The notes: generated by a model from the sequence alone, not told the origin. Shown: positions 52,675-61,765, counted from the first letter of the stretch. The stretch is DNA of 64,000 bases from Nisaea acidiphila (GCF_024662015.1 NZ_CP102480.1:1584501-1648500); one strand, 5' to 3'. Numbers and translations: made by a program.

Positions 52675-53946
52675 TCAACCGAACATGTCGGCCGTGATAC
52701 CCGCATACCAGCCAAGGCTCTCCTCGAAGGTCTGCTTGCGCAGGGCCGCATCCTCGCCGGTCTGGCTGATGAAGCCGGAGGTCTTGGCGATCTTCTCCGG
52801 CGTCGCCTCGTAAGCCGCGCCGACCTTCACGCCATTGTCGGTGTCGATCAGCGACCAGCAGGTATTGGAGAACTTGGCCGGAAACACCTTGGAGCCGGTG
52901 AGCGCGCCGCGGATGGCGTTGGCCGCCACTTTCGCCTGGCTGTTGGCGGAGAAACCGGACTTCGGCATGTCGCCCTGCTGCGACGCATCGCCGAGAATAT
53001 GGATGTTCTCGTCCATCCGGCTCTGCATCGTCGCAGGCACCACCGGTGCCCAACCCTTGTCATTCGTGACGCCGGCAAGCTCCGCGATACGGCCCGCTTT
53101 TTGAGCGGGGATAACATTGACCACGTCGGCTTTCGTCACCTCGCCGCCGACGACCACTTCCATGGTATCCGGCCGCACTTCTTCGAGCGGTCCCGTGAAC
53201 TCGGCGTCAAGCCAGTCGACCATGCCCGGGTAGCGGGCCTCCCAGCCTTCCTGGAAAAGCCCCTGCTTGGAGAACTTCTTCTTCGGGTCGAAGATCAGGA
53301 TCTTCGCTTTCGGGTTCTTCGCCTTCAGCACATGCGCCACCATCGAGACCCGCTCATAGGGGCCCGGCGGACAGCGGTAGGGGTTCGGCGGCGCGACCAT
53401 GGCGAAGACGCCGCCCTCGCGCATGGACTCCACCTGCGCCTTCAGCAACTCCGTCTGCGACCCCGCCTTATAGGCGTGCGGCATGTGATTCTGGGCGGAG
53501 ATGTCCCAGCCCGGAACCGAGCCGTCGACGAAGTCGATTCCCGGCGACAGCACAAGCCGGTCGTATGGCACGGACGCGCCTCCGGCGAGCGCGACACTCT
53601 TCTTGTCCCGGTCGACACCGACCGCCCAGTCATGCACGACGTTGATGCCGTAATCGCCGGCGAGCTTGCCATAACTGTGCGCGATCGACTCAAGCGAGCG
53701 GAACCCGCCGAGATACAGATTCGAGAAAAAGCAGGTGTAATAGGTACGCGAGGGCTCCACGAGCGTGACGTCGAGCGCCCCCTTGCTGTCCTTGGCGAGA
53801 TAGCGGGCAACCGTCGCCCCGCCGGCGCCGCCGCCGACGACGACCACCTTCGGCTTGCCGTGGTTCGCGCCCATAATCATCGGCGCCGCGGTGAGCGCGG
53901 CACCCGCTGCCGCTCCCTTCAGGATGGACCTTCTACTCAGAGACAT
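52675..53946 (-). CDS. soxF: SoxF / flavocytochrome c sulfide dehydrogenase flavoprotein subunit
   Basis: A 423-residue FAD protein with a twin-arginine signal (SLSRRSILKGAAAGAALTAAP). It has the dinucleotide motif VVVVGGGAGGATVARYLA, catalytic/flavin-contact Cys residues (TYYTCFFSN, PNPYRCPPGPYERV, SNTCWSLI) and a second NAD/FAD region IHILGDASQQGDMPKSGFSAN. It oxidises sulfide to sulfur/polysulfide and donates electrons to a c-type cytochrome, here most likely the adjacent SoxE. Last gene of the canonical soxVWXYZABCDEF set. Confidence 0.93.
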   Translation of the reverse strand: MSLSRRSILKGAAAGAALTAAPMIMGANHGKPKVVVVGGGAGGATVARYLAKDSKGALDVTLVEPSRTYYTCFFSNLYLGGFRSLESIAHSYGKLAGDYGINVVHDWAVGVDRDKKSVALAGGASVPYDRLVLSPGIDFVDGSVPGWDISAQNHMPHAYKAGSQTELLKAQVESMREGGVFAMVAPPNPYRCPPGPYERVSMVAHVLKAKNPKAKILIFDPKKKFSKQGLFQEGWEARYPGMVDWLDAEFTGPLEEVRPDTMEVVVGGEVTKADVVNVIPAQKAGRIAELAGVTNDKGWAPVVPATMQSRMDENIHILGDASQQGDMPKSGFSANSQAKVAANAIRGALTGSKVFPAKFSNTCWSLIDTDNGVKVGAAYEATPEKIAKTSGFISQTGEDAALRKQTFEESLGWYAGITADMFG

Positions 53947-53973
53947 GGCTACTCCTCCCTAATTGGGCCCCGT

Positions 53974-54699
53974 TCAGTCGAGGCCTTCGAAATAGGCCGC
54001 CAAACCGGCGATCTCCTCGTCCGACAAGCGCCCCGCGATCATGCGCATGACCGGGTGCGGACGGATTTCCTTCTTGTAGGCATGCATGGCGACCACGAAA
54101 TCGTCCCGCGGCCATCCGGTGATCGAGGGTATCCCCTCGTTCGCCCCGCTCTCTTGGTGGCAGGTCAGGCACTCACCGGACAGGTATTCACCATAATCCG
54201 GATCGCCGACGATCGCGAGAATCGCGGGGTCCAGGTCATGGTCCGTCGCGGTCGTGGTCGGCGCGGCTTCGGGGATGTCGCTCGGCCTGTCGGAAAAGGC
54301 GCGGAGATAGGCGAGCAGATGGGACCGCTCCTCGGCGCTCGGCATTCCGGCGAAATTCATCCGTGTCTTGGAGACGAAGGTCTTCGGATTCTCGATATAG
54401 AGATCGAGGGAGTCGGCGTCCCAGACGAGACCGTCCGAGCCCGCGCGCAGCATGCCTTCGGAGTATTTGAAGCCTTCGATGGACCCGGCCGCACGGCCGA
54501 AGATTCCGTTCAGATGCGGACCGACCCCGTTCTTCGCGCCGTTGCCGAGACGATGACAGGATTGGCAGACCCGGAAGAGTTTCTCTCCGCTCGCCGCATC
54601 GCCGAGTTCGGCGGCGCCCGACGGTTCGGCAGGCGCGAAGACGGTCAGCAAGATCGCGAGGCTCAAAGCCTGGAAATTGCGTACCGTCACCGCGCGCAT
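53974..54699 (-). CDS. soxE: SoxE: diheme c-type cytochrome
   Basis: A 241-residue periplasmic cytochrome with a signal peptide ending APAEPSGA. It has two heme c motifs: CQSCH (residues about 46-50) in a class I domain, and CLTCH in a second shorter domain (after DPDYGEYLSGE). Met ligands are likely in RMNFAGMPS and HPVMRMIA. It is the probable electron acceptor of SoxF. Its first domain is strongly similar to the C-terminal heme domain of the neighbouring SoxD (shared GVGPHLN/IGPHLN, FGR, GLVW and NPKTF/KPKAM patterns). Confidence 0.88.
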   Translation of the reverse strand: MRAVTVRNFQALSLAILLTVFAPAEPSGAAELGDAASGEKLFRVCQSCHRLGNGAKNGVGPHLNGIFGRAAGSIEGFKYSEGMLRAGSDGLVWDADSLDLYIENPKTFVSKTRMNFAGMPSAEERSHLLAYLRAFSDRPSDIPEAAPTTTATDHDLDPAILAIVGDPDYGEYLSGECLTCHQESGANEGIPSITGWPRDDFVVAMHAYKKEIRPHPVMRMIAGRLSDEEIAGLAAYFEGLD

Positions 54700-54714
54700 G
54701 CCGAGATCCTTACA

Positions 54715-55770
54715 TTATTCGGGCATCGCCTTCAGGTAGGCGATCACCGCATTCAGGTCGTCTTCCTTCTTCAGGCCCGCGAAGGCCATCTTGGTCCGCT
54801 TGATCATAGCTTTCGGCTTTGCCAGGAAAGCAGCCATGGTTTCCTCGGTCCAGACAAGGCCTTCTTCGCCCGCTTTCACCATGTCCTTCGAGTATTTCTT
54901 GAACCCGTCGGCGGTGCCGGCGGTGCGGCCGAAGACATCGTTCAGGTGCGGGCCGATCTTGTGCTTCGCGCCCTCGCCGACGGCATGGCAGGCCTTGCAC
55001 TTCTTGAAGACCTTCTCGCCCTTCTCGACCAGAGCCGGGTCGACGGCAGGTGCCGACGCGACCTCGGTCGCCGCTTCCGTCGCGGGTTCCGCCGTCTCGG
55101 CTTTCGTCTCCGTGCCTTCCCCCGTCGGATGCGCCGCGGTCGGATCGTCCGGCGTCACATCGATGACGGCCGCCCGCGCGGTGATCTTCACCTCAGGCTT
55201 GCAGTTCGTCATGCAGGGCGTGCGGTTTTTCCAGACCGCGCTCTCTAGTCTGTCGTCGGGATAGAAGTTCTCTTCGTTCGGCAGACGAATTTCCGTGAAG
55301 TTTTCCTTCGTCAGCTCGAAATCCTCGTCGACGAGGTCGTTCAGGTACATCAGGTAGGCCGTCAGCGCGTAGGTCTCGTCATTGCTGAGCGACTGTGCAT
55401 CGCCGAACGGCATAGCCCGATGGACATAGTCCCAGACCGTCGAGAGATAAGGCCAATAGGAGCCGATCGTCTTCACCGGACGGGCGCTGGTCAGCGTGTC
55501 TTGACCGCCGGCCAGGACTGGCCAGCGACCGACCGCTTCGCCGAAATCGCCGTGGCAGACGGCGCAGCGTTCCATGTAAATCTCTTCGCCGTCCGAGACG
55601 GTGCCACTGCCCTCAGGAAGGCCGAGCCCGTCCGGACGCACGTCGATATCCCAGGCGGCGACCTCATCGGGCGTCGCCTCGCGTCCAAGGCCATAGGACT
55701 CGGCCAAAACCGGAGCGGAGGCGAGGCCGAAGACCAGGGTAAAGGCCGCAAGATTAGGAAATCTCGACAT
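54715..55770 (-). CDS. soxD: SoxD: diheme cytochrome c subunit of sulfane dehydrogenase
   Basis: A 351-residue periplasmic protein with signal peptide MSRFPNLAAFTLVFGLASAPVLA. Heme motif 1 is CAVCH in EIYMERCAVCHGDFGEAVGRWP (N-terminal domain). A Thr/Ala/Glu-rich linker (TKAETAEPATEAATEVASAPAV) follows. Heme motif 2 is CKACH in VFKKCKACHAVGEGAKHKIGPHLN. Partner of SoxC; SoxCD transfers six electrons per sulfane sulfur. The start overlaps the soxC end by 17 nt, indicating tight coupling. An internal pair of Cys (TPCMTNCK) sits before the linker. Confidence 0.93.
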   Translation of the reverse strand: MSRFPNLAAFTLVFGLASAPVLAESYGLGREATPDEVAAWDIDVRPDGLGLPEGSGTVSDGEEIYMERCAVCHGDFGEAVGRWPVLAGGQDTLTSARPVKTIGSYWPYLSTVWDYVHRAMPFGDAQSLSNDETYALTAYLMYLNDLVDEDFELTKENFTEIRLPNEENFYPDDRLESAVWKNRTPCMTNCKPEVKITARAAVIDVTPDDPTAAHPTGEGTETKAETAEPATEAATEVASAPAVDPALVEKGEKVFKKCKACHAVGEGAKHKIGPHLNDVFGRTAGTADGFKKYSKDMVKAGEEGLVWTEETMAAFLAKPKAMIKRTKMAFAGLKKEDDLNAVIAYLKAMPE

Positions 55771-57010
55771 TTTCGGCCTCCCCTTTCTCATTGATGTGCC
55801 AGGTCTGGATACCGTTGTTGTGGTAAATCGAGTTCTCGCCCCGGACCGCCCGGAGCTCGTTCTTGGTCGGTTGCACGTAACCGGTGCTGTCGACTGCGCG
55901 CGACTGCAGCAGCAACGGGCTGCCGTCCCAGTCGAACTCGTAATAGAAGCGGTGCATGGACTTGTCCCAGGACGGTCCGTCGATCCGCGCCTGATGCCAG
56001 TTGCGGCCGCCGTCGGTCGTAACATGCACCTCCTTGATCGTGCCGCGCCCGGACCATGCGACACCGGTGATGATGGTGTGCCCCTTGCCGTGGGTGATCG
56101 GTGCCTGCGGGCTCGGATTGGTGATGACCGATTTCGCATCCATCTCCCAGGTGAAACGGCGCGCTTTGCCGTTCGCCATGAGGTCGGTGTATTTCGAGGT
56201 CTCCTCGCGGTGATGCCAGGGCATGTCGCCGACTTCGATCCGGCGCAGCCACTTGACCCACATATTGCCTTCCCAGCCTGGCACCACGAGCCGGACCGGA
56301 TAGCCCTGCTCGGGGCGCAGCGCCTCGCCGTTCATGGCGAAGGCGACGAGGCAGTCATCGAGGGCCTTCTCGATCGGGATCGAGCGGGTCATCGCAGAAG
56401 CATCGGCACCTTCCGGCATAACCCACTTGCCATTGGTCTTGACCCCGGCCTGCTCGAGGATGGTCCTGAGCGAAACGCCGGTATAGATCACGTTGTGAAT
56501 CATGCCGTGGGTGAACTGGCAGCCATTGAGCTGCGCGCCGCGCCATTCCATGCCGCTGTTGGCCGCGCATTCGAGGAAGTAGGCGCGGTTCTGCCGCGGG
56601 AACCGTTTCAGATCCTGCAGCGTGAAGACCAGCTCCTTCTCGACGAGGCCGTTGATCATCAGCCGGTATTTCGCCGGATCGATGTCAGCGGTGCCACCGT
56701 GATGGCGCTCAAAGCAGAGACCGTTCGGCGTGATCACGCCGTCGAGCTCGTGCAGCGGCGTGAAGTTCACCGAACTGACCGGGTCGGCGGTCAGCCACGG
56801 CACGTCGCGGCGGCGGACATGCGCCTCGTACTTCGACGGCATGCCGTAGGGGGCGACATCGACACCCTCACCGAGCTGGTTCGCCCAGGGCTGAACCTCG
56901 GTGATGGCGGGATCGCCCGCCGCAAGCGCCGGCGTCGCTGCCAGCGCACCGCCGGCGGCGATGCTTCCCTTCAGAAAGTTTCTGCGTGAAGTGGGGGTTT
57001 TGTCGGTCAT
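55754..57010 (-). CDS. soxC: SoxC: molybdenum sulfane dehydrogenase subunit
   Basis: A 418-residue periplasmic Moco enzyme of the sulfite-oxidase family with a twin-arginine signal (TSRRNFLKGSIAAGGALAATPALA). Moco-binding Cys is in YFLECAANSGMEWRG, with GVSLRTILEQAG, and PVRLVVPGWEGNMWVKWLRRIEV is the family core. The C-terminal dimerisation Ig-like domain begins near HGKGHTIITGVAWSGRG. It oxidises SoxY-bound sulfane sulfur together with SoxD. ATG at 57010, 16 nt after the soxB stop. Confidence 0.95.
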   Translation of the reverse strand: MTDKTPTSRRNFLKGSIAAGGALAATPALAAGDPAITEVQPWANQLGEGVDVAPYGMPSKYEAHVRRRDVPWLTADPVSSVNFTPLHELDGVITPNGLCFERHHGGTADIDPAKYRLMINGLVEKELVFTLQDLKRFPRQNRAYFLECAANSGMEWRGAQLNGCQFTHGMIHNVIYTGVSLRTILEQAGVKTNGKWVMPEGADASAMTRSIPIEKALDDCLVAFAMNGEALRPEQGYPVRLVVPGWEGNMWVKWLRRIEVGDMPWHHREETSKYTDLMANGKARRFTWEMDAKSVITNPSPQAPITHGKGHTIITGVAWSGRGTIKEVHVTTDGGRNWHQARIDGPSWDKSMHRFYYEFDWDGSPLLLQSRAVDSTGYVQPTKNELRAVRGENSIYHNNGIQTWHINEKGEAENVEIS

Positions 57011-57026
57011 CTTTCCGGCCTCCGGT

Positions 57027-58718
57027 CTATCCGGCGATTGTCTTAACGGCGGTGTTCGGGGTGATCTCGATGGAACCCTTACGCTGAATGTATTGCTCCA
57101 CGAGGTCGTAGATTGGCGGGCCTTCGGTGCCCTCGTTGACCGACGCCCAGCCCGAGACGACATAGGTCTTGGCCGGATCGATCGGCTCCCCGGTTTTCAG
57201 CAGGGTCATGTCGGTGATGCGGCTGCCGATCGGCTTGGTGACGTCGATCGTGTAGCCCATGCCCCCGACGCGGACCATGTCGCCGCCCTGCTGGTAATAG
57301 GGATCCGGGTTGAAAAGGTTGTCGGCGACATCCTCGAGAATGGTGTGGATGAATTCGCCGGTCATTTCGCTGCGATAAGCGTTCGGATAGGACATCGAGG
57401 TCGCGGAATAGATGTCCTCGCGGGTGATCGGATCTCCCGGCAGCAGGCTGGCGCCCCAGCGGAAGCCGGGCGAGAGCGCGATATCGGCCTCGCGCTCTTC
57501 AAGAAGTGCCTGGCAGATCAGGTCGTCCCAGGTGCCGTTGAAATTGCCGCGGCGATAGAGCAGCGACTGCGTCGTGCCGATCACCTCCTCCAGCTCCGCC
57601 TTGAACGGCGCGCGTTCGGCGTCGACCAGCGCGGTCATTTCCGGGTCCGGCGCGATTACGTCGGAGAAGATCGGGATCAGGCGGTACTTGTAGCCTTTCA
57701 CTCCGCCGTCGCGGACATCGAGATCGATGCGGGACACGAACTTGCCATGCGAACCCGAGGCGATGATCAGGGTCTTGTCGACCTGCACCGGCTCCGGCAG
57801 TGCGTCATGGGTGTGGCCCGAGAGGATGACATCGATCCCCTCGACCTGCGCGGCCATCTTGCGGTCCACGTCGAAGCCGTTATGCGAGAGCAGCACGACC
57901 AGCTCGGCGCCGTCCGCCCGGACTTCCTCGACCACTTCCCGCATCCGTTCCTCACGGATGCCGAAGGAGAGGTTCGGGAACATCCAGCGCGGGTTGGCGA
58001 TCGGCAGATAGGGGAAGGCCTGGCCGATTACGGCGACTTTCACGCCGCCGCGCTCGAACATGGCGTGGGATTCGTAGGCCGGCTCATCCCACTCGTTGTC
58101 AAAGATGTTCGCGCCGAGGAACGGGAACGGCAGGTCGTCGACAATCTCCGTCACCCGTTCGATGCCGTATGTGAATTCCCAATGCGATGTCATCGCGTCC
58201 GGCTTCAGGGCGTTCATGATATTGACCATGTCCTGCCCGCCGGTCTTGAGCGCTGTGTAGGACCCGTGCCAGGTATCGCCGCCGTCGAGGAAGAGCGCAT
58301 CCGGGCGGTCGGCGCGGATGGATTTCAGCACTGTCGAAATCCGGTCGAAGCCGCCGACACGGCCATACTCGCGTGCCATCGCGACGAAGTCTTCGGAGGT
58401 CAGCGCGTAGGCCTCAGGCGATCCGGCTTCCAGCCCGTAAGTGTCGAGGAATCTCTTGCCGGAAATATGCGGCGGCTTGCCCTTAGCCTCCCCGACGCCG
58501 AGATTGATCGACGGCTCGCGGAACCAGACCGGCTTCAAATGCGCATGGCAATCTGTCAGATGCACCAGGGTCACATTGCCGGTGGTCTCGAAATCGAGCA
58601 GCTGATCCTGGGTCAGCCGCTGCTGAGCGGCGAGCCTTGCCCAGCTGCCGAAACCGCTCGCGCCGACAATGGCGGATGCGGCGAACGAGGCCTGGAGGAA
58701 ATCGCGGCGCGACAACAT
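57027..58718 (-). CDS. soxB: SoxB: sulfate thiol esterase
   Basis: A 563-residue dimanganese hydrolase of the 5'-nucleotidase/metallophosphatase fold. It is exported by a twin-arginine signal (LSRRDFLQASFAASAIVGASG). Metal-site motifs: VHLTDCHAHLKPVW (family-specific DCHAH), FLDGGDTWHGS, SHWEFTYG, LLSHNGFDVDRK and LSGHTHDALPE. It releases sulfate from the SoxY-S-sulfonate. ATG at 58718 places the RR motif at residues 4-5. The length is the family norm. Confidence 0.96.
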   Translation of the reverse strand: MLSRRDFLQASFAASAIVGASGFGSWARLAAQQRLTQDQLLDFETTGNVTLVHLTDCHAHLKPVWFREPSINLGVGEAKGKPPHISGKRFLDTYGLEAGSPEAYALTSEDFVAMAREYGRVGGFDRISTVLKSIRADRPDALFLDGGDTWHGSYTALKTGGQDMVNIMNALKPDAMTSHWEFTYGIERVTEIVDDLPFPFLGANIFDNEWDEPAYESHAMFERGGVKVAVIGQAFPYLPIANPRWMFPNLSFGIREERMREVVEEVRADGAELVVLLSHNGFDVDRKMAAQVEGIDVILSGHTHDALPEPVQVDKTLIIASGSHGKFVSRIDLDVRDGGVKGYKYRLIPIFSDVIAPDPEMTALVDAERAPFKAELEEVIGTTQSLLYRRGNFNGTWDDLICQALLEEREADIALSPGFRWGASLLPGDPITREDIYSATSMSYPNAYRSEMTGEFIHTILEDVADNLFNPDPYYQQGGDMVRVGGMGYTIDVTKPIGSRITDMTLLKTGEPIDPAKTYVVSGWASVNEGTEGPPIYDLVEQYIQRKGSIEITPNTAVKTIAG

Positions 58719-58827
58719 GGCATGTGGCTCCTTCAAACCGTCCCATGCGCGGGACACAACTCTCCCGTCCGCGGCATTTCCCAGCCTCGGCGAACCGGAG
58801 TAACGAGTAAAACAGGCACCGGGCGGA

Positions 58828-58849
58828 CCCGGGCCGGAATAGGCCCGGG
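58828..58849 (-). terminator. Stem-loop between soxA and soxB
   Basis: 8-bp arms CCCGGGCC (58828-58835) and GGCCCGGG (58842-58849), 6-nt loop, in the 143-nt soxA-soxB gap. No T-run; likely an mRNA processing or stabilising structure between SoxA and SoxB. Confidence 0.5.
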
Positions 58850-58861
58850 CTCAGCGGCGGG

Positions 58862-59704
58862 TTAGTTACGCAGCGACGGCGTTTCGACCGAGAGACCCTG
58901 GCCGCGCGATGCGAGATACAATTCCAGAGCAGTGAACTCGTCCGAACCGCGCTTGTAAGGTGTCGCCCGGATGTTATCCATGCAGCCTTTGAAGCGGCGA
59001 TGGATCGAGCCCATGCCCTGCCACTTCAAGCGGTAGACCGGAAATCCGTTGATCTGGCCCTGGCTCAGATGGTCGGCCCGGATCATGTTCCCGTAGTTGT
59101 TTTCGTGGCAATGCGCGCAGGCCATGTCGAGCTGACCGACGCGGGTGTAGTAGAGCTCCTTGCCCTTTTCCCACCATTCCTTGGCCGGGCCGTCGGTTTT
59201 CACATTGACCGGCATGCCTCGGGACTGCAGGCCGATGAAGGAGGTCATCGCCAGCATCTCCTGGCTTTCCCACTTCCACGGCTTGGCTTTCTGATGCTCC
59301 TCGCGGGACCAGTTGATGTGGTCCTCGAGCGCGAACAGGGTCTTCTTGCCTTCATGCCATTTCGGCATGGAGGCACGAACGCCCTTCATGCTTTCGGCCG
59401 CATCGCCGTGACAATCCGCGCAGGACTTGCCCGCCTCACCGTCAGCGGTTTCCCAAAGTTCCGAGCCGTACTCGGCAAAGATCATCGCCGGGTTCTCGAA
59501 ATCGTCGGTCTGCAAAGCCTGGGTTTCGTCGTTACGGAACCGCCAGCCCGACAGAATCTCGCTCAGCGGCGAGTCGGCCGGCGCCTCAAGCTTGGTGACG
59601 AACTTCTGGCCGTCGATTTCAAGCTCGGCATTCTCGTCGGCCACTGCCGTCTGGGCAGTGGCGGCGAAGAGGCCGATCACCCCCAGTGCCACGAGTTTTC
59701 GCAT
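58862..59704 (-). CDS. soxA: SoxA: diheme cytochrome of the SoxXA complex
   Basis: A 280-residue periplasmic protein with signal peptide MRKLVALGVIGLFAATAQTAVA. Two heme motifs are visible: CADCH (GKSCADCHGDAAESMKG) and CAHCH (MACAHCHENNYGNMIR), so this is the diheme type. The active-site persulfide Cys is in IHRRFKGCMDNIRA, the position of the catalytic Cys ligand. With SoxX it conjugates thiosulfate to SoxY. 27 nt after the soxZ stop. Confidence 0.95.
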   Translation of the reverse strand: MRKLVALGVIGLFAATAQTAVADENAELEIDGQKFVTKLEAPADSPLSEILSGWRFRNDETQALQTDDFENPAMIFAEYGSELWETADGEAGKSCADCHGDAAESMKGVRASMPKWHEGKKTLFALEDHINWSREEHQKAKPWKWESQEMLAMTSFIGLQSRGMPVNVKTDGPAKEWWEKGKELYYTRVGQLDMACAHCHENNYGNMIRADHLSQGQINGFPVYRLKWQGMGSIHRRFKGCMDNIRATPYKRGSDEFTALELYLASRGQGLSVETPSLRN

Positions 59705-59731
59705 GTCGTTCCTCCCACTATCCCCGTTCGT

Positions 59732-60061
59732 TCAAGCGACGGTGATTTTCTTTTCGATGTCGTAGACGGAGCCGTCGTCGTCGGTCCATTCGAACCGTAT
59801 CGTGCCGGACTCCGAAAGCTTCACCGAAAACTCGACATAGGGGTTCGCGGCGATGGCCGGTTCCATGTCCATCCAGAACACGTCCGTGCCGTTATATTTG
59901 GCGACGAACTTGTTGATGATCTTCCGCGGGATCAGCTCACCGGTCTTGCGATCCTTGCGCTGCCCGGACTCCATCGGGTGGCTGATCAGGGTCTTGATCG
60001 TCACCGCCTCTCCGGCCTTGGCTTTCTTCGGAACTTTTACGCGGGGTTTGATTTTAGCCAT
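59732..60061 (-). CDS. soxZ: SoxZ: sulfur carrier subunit
   Basis: A 109-residue protein of Ig-like fold with no signal peptide (exported as a complex with SoxY). KVPKKAKAGEAVTIKTLISHPMESGQRKD is the family N-terminus, and EPAIAANPYVEFSVKL and FEWTDDDGSVYDIEKKI complete it. It forms the SoxYZ heterodimer that bears sulfur on the SoxY C-terminal Cys. Between soxY and soxA. Confidence 0.95.
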   Translation of the reverse strand: MAKIKPRVKVPKKAKAGEAVTIKTLISHPMESGQRKDRKTGELIPRKIINKFVAKYNGTDVFWMDMEPAIAANPYVEFSVKLSESGTIRFEWTDDDGSVYDIEKKITVA

Positions 60062-60081
60062 TTCTTGATCTCCTCAGAGCC

Positions 60082-60504
60082 TCAGCCGCCGCAGCCGCCG
60101 ATCGTCACCTTCACTTCGCGCCGGGCCATCTTGGTAGACCCGTCAGCCATTTTCGCGACCGCCACGATATCCTGCGTGCCCGCAAGACGGATCCGCGTGG
60201 AGGCGCGGCTCTCGGCGCTCATCTCGGTGAAATGGAAGGTTCCGACACCCGGATTCGGGTTGCCGGCGGCCAGGATCATGATTTCGGTCGCGCCATCGGC
60301 GGAGACTTCGATCGGAACGGTGTTCCCGTTCTCGGCGATTTCCGGTGCGCCGATCTCGACGCCACCGGTCTCCGGCATGCCACCGGCGTATTCCTTGACC
60401 GCCGCCATCGTCGCTTCCTCGGACGCGTGGGCCGGCATGCGAATCAGGCCAACGGCGGCCAGACCGGCTGCCAGCGCGAACAAGTCACGCCTTGTCATCT
60501 GCAT
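60082..60504 (-). CDS. soxY: SoxY: covalently sulfur-binding protein
   Basis: A 140-residue protein with a twin-arginine signal (MTRRDLFALAAGLAAVGLI). The mature Ig-like domain ends in the hallmark VTIGGCGG, whose Cys three residues from the C-terminus carries sulfur intermediates through the cycle. ATG at 60504 (or 60498) was chosen to put the RR motif at the N-terminus. 59 nt after soxX. Confidence 0.96.
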   Translation of the reverse strand: MQMTRRDLFALAAGLAAVGLIRMPAHASEEATMAAVKEYAGGMPETGGVEIGAPEIAENGNTVPIEVSADGATEIMILAAGNPNPGVGTFHFTEMSAESRASTRIRLAGTQDIVAVAKMADGSTKMARREVKVTIGGCGG

Positions 60505-60563
60505 GGAATTATCCTCCGTTTCGGATTTTCTGTGGCCGGGCATTCATGCGTGTAAGCCCGCAC

Positions 60564-61022
60564 CTATTCGTCCTTGAGCGTCATCAGATAAGCGACCACA
60601 TCCTCGACCTGCTGGGCGCTGAGGATGGTCTTGCCCTGGAACTTTTCGGCGACACGGTGATAACCGCTGTCCCGATAAAATGCCGGCATGATGGTTTCCG
60701 GCGATAACGCTTCCTTGGAATTCACCACGATCGCTCGCAGCTCCTCGGCCGACCACCGGCCGGCAACACCGTCGAGCGGCGGCCCCACTTCGCCATGATA
60801 CGGCTGATCCGCGAGATCTGCATTGACGTGGCACGCAAGACAGTTGCCCAGCTTGCGCCCCATGAACCACTGGCGCCCTTTAGCCGGGTCGCCCGCCTTG
60901 TCGGTCAGGGGCTTGGCAAGCGCCCCGTCGACGATCTTGACCTCGCCGGGTTTGACGGTTTCCGCAGAGACGCCCGAGATGCCGATCAGCAACGCCAGCG
61001 CGGTGGTGACAACAATTCTCAT
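60564..61022 (-). CDS. soxX: SoxX: monoheme cytochrome c of SoxXA
   Basis: A 152-residue periplasmic cytochrome, signal peptide MRIVVTTALALLIGISGVSA. The heme motif is CLACH in KLGNCLACHVNADL and the axial Met is probably in SPETIMPAFYR. The C-terminal helix is SAQQVEDVVAYLMTLK. First gene of the XYZABCDEF segment; the 165-nt gap upstream holds the long inverted repeat thought to bind SoxR. Confidence 0.94.
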   Translation of the reverse strand: MRIVVTTALALLIGISGVSAETVKPGEVKIVDGALAKPLTDKAGDPAKGRQWFMGRKLGNCLACHVNADLADQPYHGEVGPPLDGVAGRWSAEELRAIVVNSKEALSPETIMPAFYRDSGYHRVAEKFQGKTILSAQQVEDVVAYLMTLKDE

Positions 61023-61105
61023 CACCGAATCTCCTCCCACTTTCTTTTTAACCGGCCCGGTGCACCCACCGGCCGTTGTTTTCAGCAGACCGGAAAATCT
61101 GCAAG

Positions 61106-61147
61106 AACGCAACAACAAATTCAAAAATATGAATTTGTTGTTGCGTT
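61106..61147. promoter_or_regulatory. soxW-soxX inverted repeat and SoxR operator
   Basis: Two perfect 17-bp arms (61106-61122 and 61131-61147) around an 8-nt AT-only spacer. The centre, ATTC (61119) to GAATTTGT (61138), matches the soxS-soxV operator. It lies 84 nt before the soxX start and 41 nt after the soxW stop, so it could be both operator and RNA hairpin. Confidence 0.75.
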
Positions 61148-61187
61148 ACAGCCGCGTGACCATTCCGGATATTTTAAGAGCCTTCGA

Positions 61188-61754
61188 CTACTGGCTCTTC
61201 TGCCGCTCCTGAATGCGACGTGCATGATATTTCTGGAAATGCTCGTCGCTCTCATATCCCTTTTCCTTCACCCAGGTGAACATGTCGAGGGTCGTCCCCT
61301 TGCCGAAAGCGCCCGGCATCGTCGCCACCGAGGCCCGGCCGGCATTGTCACCCTCGGGCACCTTTTCCGGCATAAACAGGATGGTTGGCGTGAACACAAC
61401 GCCCCAGCGTTTCGCCATCTCTTTTTCCGGCAGGGCCGTACCGTCGAAATCGGTGACTTCCTCGTCTCCAAACAGGTTGTACTGGATCACCACGAAGTTC
61501 GACTTGATGAATTCCGCCACCTCCGGGTCGGAAAGCGGGCCTTCATGCAACTGGCGGCAATAGATACAGCCGCGCTGCTCGAAGATCATCGCGAGCCTTT
61601 TTCCCTGGCTCTTCGCGTCCTGAATGTCTTCGGCCACGTCCTTGAACGTAACCGTGAACCACTCCTTCTTATGCAGTCCGTCCTCACCCACTTCGGCGAG
61701 CGCGGTCTGGCCGAACAGCAAGACGGCGAACAGTCCGACGAACATACGCATCAT
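61188..61754 (-). CDS. soxW: SoxW: periplasmic thioredoxin-like protein
   Basis: A 188-residue thioredoxin-fold protein with a signal peptide (FVGLFAVLLFGQTALA). The active-site CxxC is in FEQRGCIYCRQLHEGPLSD and a cis-Pro region in VVFTPTILFM. SoxW in Paracoccus is reduced by the membrane protein SoxV and keeps Sox components active. Several ATGs at the start (61754, 61751, 61745); the first is used. 11 nt after soxV. Confidence 0.92.
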   Translation of the reverse strand: MMRMFVGLFAVLLFGQTALAEVGEDGLHKKEWFTVTFKDVAEDIQDAKSQGKRLAMIFEQRGCIYCRQLHEGPLSDPEVAEFIKSNFVVIQYNLFGDEEVTDFDGTALPEKEMAKRWGVVFTPTILFMPEKVPEGDNAGRASVATMPGAFGKGTTLDMFTWVKEKGYESDEHFQKYHARRIQERQKSQ

Positions 61755-61765
61755 GAGCTGTCTCC

